This document shows, piece after piece, positions 59,002-64,000 of a stretch of DNA of 64,000 nt. Every line of letters starts with the position of its first letter. Positions within the stretch are counted from its first letter, which is position 1. A program made the translations under genes and the position numbers. Where the stretch lies: NCBI RefSeq assembly GCF_014205055.1, contig NZ_JACHMS010000001.1, forward strand, positions 868,001 through 932,000, given 5' to 3'. The DNA is from Streptomyces luteogriseus (lineage in GTDB: Bacteria > Actinomycetota > Actinomycetes > Streptomycetales > Streptomycetaceae). The notes under the pieces are model-generated. The model saw only the letters and a program-made list of their open reading frames with translations, had not been told where the DNA came from and ran no database searches.

Positions 59002-60276
59002 GTGGAGACGTCCCGACGCGACCGCGGCCGGCGGAGGCTGGCGGCGGTTCCGGCCGTTCTGCTCGGCGCGCTGGGTGCGCTGGCTCTGGGCACTCTGATC
59101 GGCCTGGCGGCGGACCCGTCGCCCCTGGTCGGCACCACCGGATACGTCGTCGCCACGGGGCTGCTGCTCGCCGTGGGGCTGTACGGCAGCACGTACGGCA
59201 TCGATCTCGCGGACCTGCGCCATGACCTGCGGGGTGTGGTGGCCGCGGTCACGCTGGGGGTCGTCCTCAAGGCGGGGATGATCTCGGGCGTCATGGTCCT
59301 GGCCTTCGACCGCCCGGAGTACCTGGTCCTCGGCATCGTCGTCGCGCAGATCGACCCGCTGTCGGTGGCCGCCCTCAGCGAGGACGGGCACATGTCGCAG
59401 CGCGCCCGCTCCCTGCTCACGGCGTGGGCCTCCTTCGACGATCCGATGACGGTCCTGCTGACGCTGTACGTCGCCGGTTACGCCTACACGGCCGCCGGGC
59501 ACACCGGCACGCCCTCGGTGATGGGCGGCGGCGCCGGGGGTTACGCCCTCGACCTGGTCCTCAACGCGCTGCTGCTGGCCGTCGCCCTGCTGGCGTGGTG
59601 GGCGGGCGGCAGGCTGTGGCCGGCGCGGCGGGCCGGGGAGCGGCCCGAGCGCCCCCCGCGCCCGGCGACACCGCTCGCCGTCCTCCTGGTCGTGGCCATG
59701 CTGCTGCTCGCCGCGGCGAACATGCTCATGCTGGCCGTGGCGGTGGCCGGACTGTTCCTGCGCACGCGGGCGTTCACCCGGCCTCTCGCGCGGGCGGTCA
59801 CCAGTGCCTTCCTGCTCGCCACGGTGCTGCTGGGCCTGTTCGTCGCCCAGGGGGTCTCGCTCGCGCCGGGGCTGCTGCTCGGCGCCTCGGCGTTCGCGGC
59901 GCAGGCGGTGGTGGCCGTGTTGCTGATGCCGCTCTTCGTCCGCGGTCTGTCCCGAAGGGACCGGATCCTGCTGGGAATCGGCCAGCAGAACGGGCTCACG
60001 GCCGTGCTGCTCGCCCTCACTCTCGAACGCGACTTCCCGAAGACGGTCGGCATCGTCGCCCCGGCGGTGGTGACGGTCAATCTGCTGCACTACGGGGCGC
60101 AGATCGCGTTCGGCTGCTGGTCGCGCCACCGAGCCGGGAAGAAGCCGGACCCCGCGGTGGTGCCGAAGCCTCTCCCCCGGCATCCGGCGCCCGGCGACGG
60201 CACGCCGGGCGTGGCGCCGGCCTCGACCGACGGACTGCGGTCCTCCGCGTACCCGCACGGATGCGGTGGTCCCTGA
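59002..60276 (+). CDS. Cation/proton antiporter family membrane protein
   Basis: 424 residues from GTG 59002 (GGGGGAAG upstream); a frame from 58906 is less likely. About 12 hydrophobic segments are present. VAQIDPLSVAAL and AWASFDDPMTVLLTLYVAGY carry acidic residues within membrane segments, as in CPA-type Na+/H+ antiporters. IGQQNGLTAVLLALTLERDFP is a late conserved segment. The C-terminal tail is short and Pro-rich. The transported cation is unknown. Confidence 0.8.
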   Translation: METSRRDRGRRRLAAVPAVLLGALGALALGTLIGLAADPSPLVGTTGYVVATGLLLAVGLYGSTYGIDLADLRHDLRGVVAAVTLGVVLKAGMISGVMVLAFDRPEYLVLGIVVAQIDPLSVAALSEDGHMSQRARSLLTAWASFDDPMTVLLTLYVAGYAYTAAGHTGTPSVMGGGAGGYALDLVLNALLLAVALLAWWAGGRLWPARRAGERPERPPRPATPLAVLLVVAMLLLAAANMLMLAVAVAGLFLRTRAFTRPLARAVTSAFLLATVLLGLFVAQGVSLAPGLLLGASAFAAQAVVAVLLMPLFVRGLSRRDRILLGIGQQNGLTAVLLALTLERDFPKTVGIVAPAVVTVNLLHYGAQIAFGCWSRHRAGKKPDPAVVPKPLPRHPAPGDGTPGVAPASTDGLRSSAYPHGCGGP

Positions 60277-60362
60277 CGGCAGACTCCGTGGAGTAGCTGA
60301 CGGTCCCCCGGCGGTGGAGCATGGAGGCGGAGCGGAAGGGGGGCTCTCGGCAGGAGACGCCG

Positions 60363-62039
60363 GTGGTGGACACAGACGTACTGATCGTGGGCGCGGGACC
60401 GGTCGGGCTCACCGCGGCGGCCGAGCTGCGGCGGCAAGGGGTCACCTGCCGGATCATCGACAGACTGCCGGCCCGGCTGCCCTACGCCAAGGCCGTGGGC
60501 GTGCAGCCGCGCACGCTGGAGGTCTGGGACCGGATGGGCATGGTGCGCGCCGCCCTGGAGGCCGCCGTGCCGCTGCGCGGGCAGCTGACGTACGCCGACG
60601 GCGTCGAGCAGGCGCGCTTCGAGATGCGGCTGCCGCCGGAGGTCCCCTACGGCTTCGCGGCCCTCCCGCAGTACGACACGGAGCGGATCATCGAGGAGCA
60701 CCTCGCCCGCTTCGGCACCGGGATCGAGCGGGGCACGGAACTGCTGGGGTTCACACAGGACGAGGACGGGGTCGTGAGCCGGATCGTCACGGCGTCCGGC
60801 GCACGGGAGGAGGTGCGGTCACGCTTCCTGGTCGGCTGCGACGGGGCGCACAGCAGCGTCCGCAAAGGGCTCGGGCTCACCTTCGAGGGGGGCGCTTTCC
60901 CGGAGGAGTACATGCTCGCCGACGTGGAGGTGGACTGGAACCTTCCGGAGGGCTACGGGGTGCGGTCCATGCACCACGGCGCCGACGGCCGCATCGACGA
61001 CGCCCTGGTCTGCGTCCCGCTGCCCGGAGAGCGCCGGTACCGCATGTCGATGCTGGTGCCGCCCGAGCTCTCGACGAAGGCCGAGAACGCCGCGCCGGGA
61101 GAGACGGCCCACGGCCTGGAGGGCGGACGGGCGCCCCGCCTCGAGCACATCCAGGCGGTCGTCGACCGGCTGTCACCGGAGCCCGCCAACGCGTCCGCCA
61201 TGCGCTGGTCGTCGGTGTTCCGCATCAGTCACCGCCTCGTCGACCGGTACTCCGTGGGCCGGGTCTTCGTCGCCGGGGACGCGGCGCACATCCACCCGCC
61301 GACCGGCGCGCAGGGCATGAACACCGGTATCCAGGACGCCTGCAACCTGGCCTGGAAGCTGGCCATCGTCCTGGACGGCGGCGCCCACCCCCGGCTCCTC
61401 GACAGCTACGACGCCGAACGCCGACCCGTCGGCGAGGAAGTGGTCGGACGCACGGTCCGCCATGCCACGGCGGGCGGCGTCCAGACCGCGACGGACGACA
61501 GGACGACGGTGATGCTGCGCGAGGCGCAACTGCTCGTCGCCTACCCGGACGGTCCCCTGACCGCGACGAACGGGGCGGGCCCCACGGACGCGGACTGCCC
61601 CGGCCCGGGCGACCGGGCTCCCGACTGCCGCGGCCTCACCACCAGCCTGGCCATGACGCCCCTGCGCCTCTACGACCTGCTGCGCGACCGCGGACACGTC
61701 CTGGTCCTCCACGCCGACTCGGCCGACGCGCTCACCGCCTGCCGCGACACCGCCGCCACCGCCGACCGGCTGACGGGCGGCACCCTGCCCGCGTTCCTCG
61801 TCGCCGCCGGCGACTCGGACGCGGCGCAGGCCGTGCACGTCCCGGTCGGCGCGAACGGCAGGCACCTGCCCGTGTTCCGGGACGAGGCGGGAGAGTTCGC
61901 GCGACTGTACGGCGTGAAGGGTGCGATGGCCTTCCTCATCCGCCCGGACGGCTATCTCGCCGCCCGCCTGACCGGGCTCGCGGCCGCGGAGACGGAGCCC
62001 GCGCTGACCGACGCACTCGGACGGGTCTTCCGCCTCTGA
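60363..62039 (+). CDS. FAD-dependent aromatic monooxygenase (PheA/TetX/MhpA-like)
   Basis: 558 residues from GTG 60363, with AGGAG 6 nt upstream; ATG 60321 would add 14 residues. VLIVGAGPVGLTAAAELRRQGV is the FAD GxGxxG motif, LVGCDGAHSSVRKGLG the DG motif, and VFVAGDAAHIHPPTGAQGMNTGIQDACNLAWKL the GD motif. A thioredoxin-like C-terminal domain follows, as in rifampicin or polyketide hydroxylases. The substrate is unknown. No biosynthetic gene adjoins, so detoxification or catabolism are both possible. Confidence 0.88.
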   Translation: MVDTDVLIVGAGPVGLTAAAELRRQGVTCRIIDRLPARLPYAKAVGVQPRTLEVWDRMGMVRAALEAAVPLRGQLTYADGVEQARFEMRLPPEVPYGFAALPQYDTERIIEEHLARFGTGIERGTELLGFTQDEDGVVSRIVTASGAREEVRSRFLVGCDGAHSSVRKGLGLTFEGGAFPEEYMLADVEVDWNLPEGYGVRSMHHGADGRIDDALVCVPLPGERRYRMSMLVPPELSTKAENAAPGETAHGLEGGRAPRLEHIQAVVDRLSPEPANASAMRWSSVFRISHRLVDRYSVGRVFVAGDAAHIHPPTGAQGMNTGIQDACNLAWKLAIVLDGGAHPRLLDSYDAERRPVGEEVVGRTVRHATAGGVQTATDDRTTVMLREAQLLVAYPDGPLTATNGAGPTDADCPGPGDRAPDCRGLTTSLAMTPLRLYDLLRDRGHVLVLHADSADALTACRDTAATADRLTGGTLPAFLVAAGDSDAAQAVHVPVGANGRHLPVFRDEAGEFARLYGVKGAMAFLIRPDGYLAARLTGLAAAETEPALTDALGRVFRL

Positions 62040-62077
62040 CAGCACCGGATGGCCGGGGGGCCGTGACGCGCCTGCGA

Positions 62078-62119
62078 ACGCACACGGGTGAGTGGCGGCT
62101 GCCACTCACCCGTGTGCGT
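62078..62119. terminator. Perfect 19-bp hairpin, bidirectional terminator
   Basis: ACGCACACGGGTGAGTGGC (62078-62096) is fully complementary to 62101-62119 with a 4-nt loop. It separates the convergent FAD monooxygenase and bL37-like genes and probably serves both. Confidence 0.9.
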
Positions 62120-62139
62120 CGGCGCGCCCGCAGGACTTC

Positions 62140-62217
62140 TCAGGACTGCGGACGGCTGCCGTGGTTCGCGCCGTTCTTGCGGCGGGCCTTCTTCTTGCGA
62201 CGTCGCTTCGAGGACAT
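62140..62217 (-). CDS. Ribosomal protein bL37-like, 25 residues
   Basis: The minus-strand frame encodes 25 residues, starting MSSKRRRKKKARRKNG and ending ANHGSRPQS. AGAGGAGGT lies 3-4 nt before ATG 62217, one of the best ribosome binding sites in the window. The Lys/Arg-rich body and the ANHGxRPxS end match the tiny actinobacterial large-subunit protein bL37 as I remember it. It may be the only copy or a paralog. Some databases leave such genes unannotated. Confidence 0.68.
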   Translation of the reverse strand: MSSKRRRKKKARRKNGANHGSRPQS

Positions 62218-62378
62218 CGGACCTCCTCTTTCCGGCTTTCGGTCACCATCCACCGGATTGCGCGTCCGGTGACTACAGAGCCACTTTCCATCCGACGCGT
62301 ACGCAAACGCACACGATGAAGATGCACCCGGGTGGCCTATGTCACGGTGGCGGCCCGGCCTGGCCCCGTGGTGCCTCG

Positions 62379-63566
62379 TCAGTCCGCCCGCACCGGATGC
62401 GTGAGGTTCGCTCCGGTCGCCGGGTCGAACACGTGGGCCTTGGCCATGTCGACCCGCAGCTCCAGCGGTTCTCCCTCGCGGGCACGCGTGGCGGCGTCCA
62501 GCCGGGCCACGAGGTGACTGGTGTCGGCGCCGGTGTCGCGCAGGCCCGAGTCCTTGGCGAGCTCCTCCAGTTCGGTGGTCTGCACGGGCCCGCCCTCCGC
62601 GGCGAAGTAGACATACGCATCGGAGCCCAGGGACTCCAGCACCTCCACGGTGACGGTGAAGACCGGGCCCGTCCGGTCCCGGTCGCGTGACAGGGCCACG
62701 TCCTCGAATGCCTCCGGTCGCAGCCCGACGATGACCTCGCGGGGCGCGTTCTGGCGTTCCAGCGCCTGCCTCGTACGGTCGTCGAGGGTCAGGTCGCCCA
62801 GGGGCGAGCGCAGGGCACCTGCCTCCAGAGTGGCGTTCACGAAGTTCATCGCCGGGGAGCCGATGAAGCCCGCGACGAAGATGTTGCGCGGCAGGTCGTA
62901 CAGCTCGGCAGGGGTGCCGATCTGCTGCACCAGGCCCTGTCTCATGACCACGACACGGTCGCCCAGCGTCATCGCCTCGGTCTGGTCGTGGGTGACGTAC
63001 ACGGTGGTCGTGCCGAGGCTCCGCTGCAGCCGGGAGATCTGAGTGCGCATCTGGACCCGGAGTTTGGCGTCCAGGTTGGACAGCGGCTCGTCCATCAGGA
63101 ACGCCTTGGGATCACGGACGATCGCCCGCCCCATGGCCACCCGCTGGCGCTGACCGCCTGAGAGGTTGGCGGGCTTGCGGTCCAAGTGCTCGGTGAGGTC
63201 GAGGATCCGGGCGGCGTCCGTCACCTTGGCGTCGATGGTGTCCTTGTCCACCTTGGCCAGGCGCAGCGGGAAGCCCATGTTCTCCCGGACGCTCATGTGC
63301 GGATACAGGGCGTAGCTCTGGAACACCATGGCCACGTCTCGATCCTTGGGAGCCAGGTCGTTGACGACTCGGTCTCCGATGCGCAGGGTGCCTTCCGTGA
63401 TGTCCTCGAGTCCGGCGATCATGTTCAGGGTGGTGGACTTGCCGCATCCCGACGGACCGACCAGGATCACGAACTCGCCGTCGGCGATCTCGAGGTCCAC
63501 GTCCTTCACGGCGAGGGACCCGTCGGGAAAGCGCTTGGTGACTCCCTCAAGGATGATCTCGGCCAT
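62379..63566 (-). CDS. Sugar ABC transporter ATPase, UgpC/MsiK type
   Basis: 395 residues. Walker A LVGPSGCGKSTTLNMIAGLE, Q-loop MVFQSYALYPHMSV, signature [15 protein letters not shown], Walker B AFLMDEPLSNLDAKLR and YVTHDQTEAM are all present. A C-terminal regulatory MOP/OB domain begins near VIVGLRPEAF. The ATPase energises carbohydrate import, and in Streptomyces one such subunit may serve several transporters. It lies 26 bp after the permease gene on the same strand. Confidence 0.93.
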   Translation of the reverse strand: MAEIILEGVTKRFPDGSLAVKDVDLEIADGEFVILVGPSGCGKSTTLNMIAGLEDITEGTLRIGDRVVNDLAPKDRDVAMVFQSYALYPHMSVRENMGFPLRLAKVDKDTIDAKVTDAARILDLTEHLDRKPANLSGGQRQRVAMGRAIVRDPKAFLMDEPLSNLDAKLRVQMRTQISRLQRSLGTTTVYVTHDQTEAMTLGDRVVVMRQGLVQQIGTPAELYDLPRNIFVAGFIGSPAMNFVNATLEAGALRSPLGDLTLDDRTRQALERQNAPREVIVGLRPEAFEDVALSRDRDRTGPVFTVTVEVLESLGSDAYVYFAAEGGPVQTTELEELAKDSGLRDTGADTSHLVARLDAATRAREGEPLELRVDMAKAHVFDPATGANLTHPVRAD

Positions 63567-63592
63567 GGATGGTGCCTCCTTGCCTTCCCCGT

Positions 63593-64000
63593 TCAGCCCT
63601 TGACTGCCCCGGAGGTCAGTCCGGCGACGATCCGCCGCTGGAAGAGCAGGACGAAAACGATGATCGGGATGGTGATGACGACAGCGGCGGCGGCGATCGA
63701 CCCTGTGGGCTGCTGGAACTGGGAACTCCCGGTGAAGAACGCGATCGCGGCGGGCACGGTGCGCGCGGACTCGGTGGACGTCAGCGAGATCGCGAACAGG
63801 AAGTCGTTCCAGCAGAAGATGAACACGAGAATGGCCGTGGTGAACACGCCCGGCGCGGCCAGCGGCGCGATGACCAGCCGGAAGGCCTGCACGGGCGTCG
63901 CCCCGTCGACCTTGGCGGCCTTCTCCAGATCCCAGGGGATCTCCCGGAAGAACGCCGACAGGGTGTAGATCGCCAGCGGCAGGGAGAAGGTCATGTACGG
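63593..64000 (-). CDS. Carbohydrate ABC transporter permease, MalG type (5' part beyond window)
   Basis: The C-terminal 135 residues or so are present, ending [32 protein letters not shown] is the EAA motif that contacts the ATPase. Three hydrophobic segments follow. The N-terminus, and presumably the MalF-type permease and binding protein, lie to the right of the window. It is cotranscribed with the ATPase. Confidence 0.9.
   Translation of the reverse strand, partial: PYMTFSLPLAIYTLSAFFREIPWDLEKAAKVDGATPVQAFRLVIAPLAAPGVFTTAILVFIFCWNDFLFAISLTSTESARTVPAAIAFFTGSSQFQQPTGSIAAAAVVITIPIIVFVLLFQRRIVAGLTSGAVKG

Overview
The window is chromosomal DNA of a Streptomyces-type actinomycete. It has very high GC with strong G/C third positions, frequent GTG starts, DmdR1/IdeR-type iron boxes, a mycothiol-linked dehydrogenase, and a complete coelichelin-type siderophore locus. 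No rRNA, tRNA, CRISPR array, integrase or transposase was seen.

Region 1 (1-9.5 kb) looks like a methylated-amine/one-carbon module. It holds a GMC (choline-dehydrogenase-like) oxidoreductase cut by the window edge, an IclR regulator, a three-part Rieske demethylase system (oxygenase, FAD reductase, Rieske ferredoxin), extra folate genes (dihydropteroate synthase and a frameshifted aminodeoxychorismate synthase), and a mycothiol-dependent formaldehyde dehydrogenase with a metallo-beta-lactamase-fold partner. A 17-bp dyad related to GTTGCG-N5-CGCAAC recurs in most of its promoter regions, including over the iclR start codon, which suggests one IclR regulon.

Region 2 (9.8-36 kb) is an iron-regulated siderophore island. 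Its core matches the coelichelin cluster: formyltransferase cchA, ornithine hydroxylase cchB, uptake system cchC-F, half-transporters cchG and cchI, the A-T-E-C-A-T-E-C-A-T synthetase cchH, esterase cchJ and an MbtH protein. Adenylation codes read DINYWGGIGK, DFWNVGMVHK and DMENLGLINK, as expected for formyl-hydroxyornithine, threonine and hydroxyornithine. On the left it is extended by iron-boxed paralogs of acetylglutamate kinase and a GNAT resembling acetylglutamate synthase (probable ornithine supply) and by an amidohydrolase. Iron boxes precede argB-like, mbtH/cchJ, cchH, cchF, cchB and cchA, with a half-box before cchE.

Region 3 (36-49.7 kb) is mostly housekeeping and envelope functions: a MarR regulator, a lipoprotein plus CitA/DcuS-type two-component system, an ABC exporter behind a near-perfect SoxR box with a 19-bp promoter spacer, a flippase-like membrane protein, an enoyl-CoA hydratase remnant, an MscS channel, an M1 aminopeptidase, monomeric isocitrate dehydrogenase, a DUF5713-like protein and an N-formylglutamate amidohydrolase-family enzyme.

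Region 4 (49.7-55.1 kb) is the least characterised part. A sigma factor, an acidic unknown protein and a cytoplasmic subtilisin-like protease are divergent from a TPR-CHAT (caspase-fold) protease, which suggests a regulated proteolytic or conflict pathway.

Region 5 (55.1-64 kb) carries a LuxR/ATPase regulator, a metzincin-like protein whose catalytic Glu is Gln, a cation/proton antiporter, an FAD monooxygenase, a 25-residue bL37-like ribosomal protein gene, and the start of a sugar ABC transporter locus running off the right edge.
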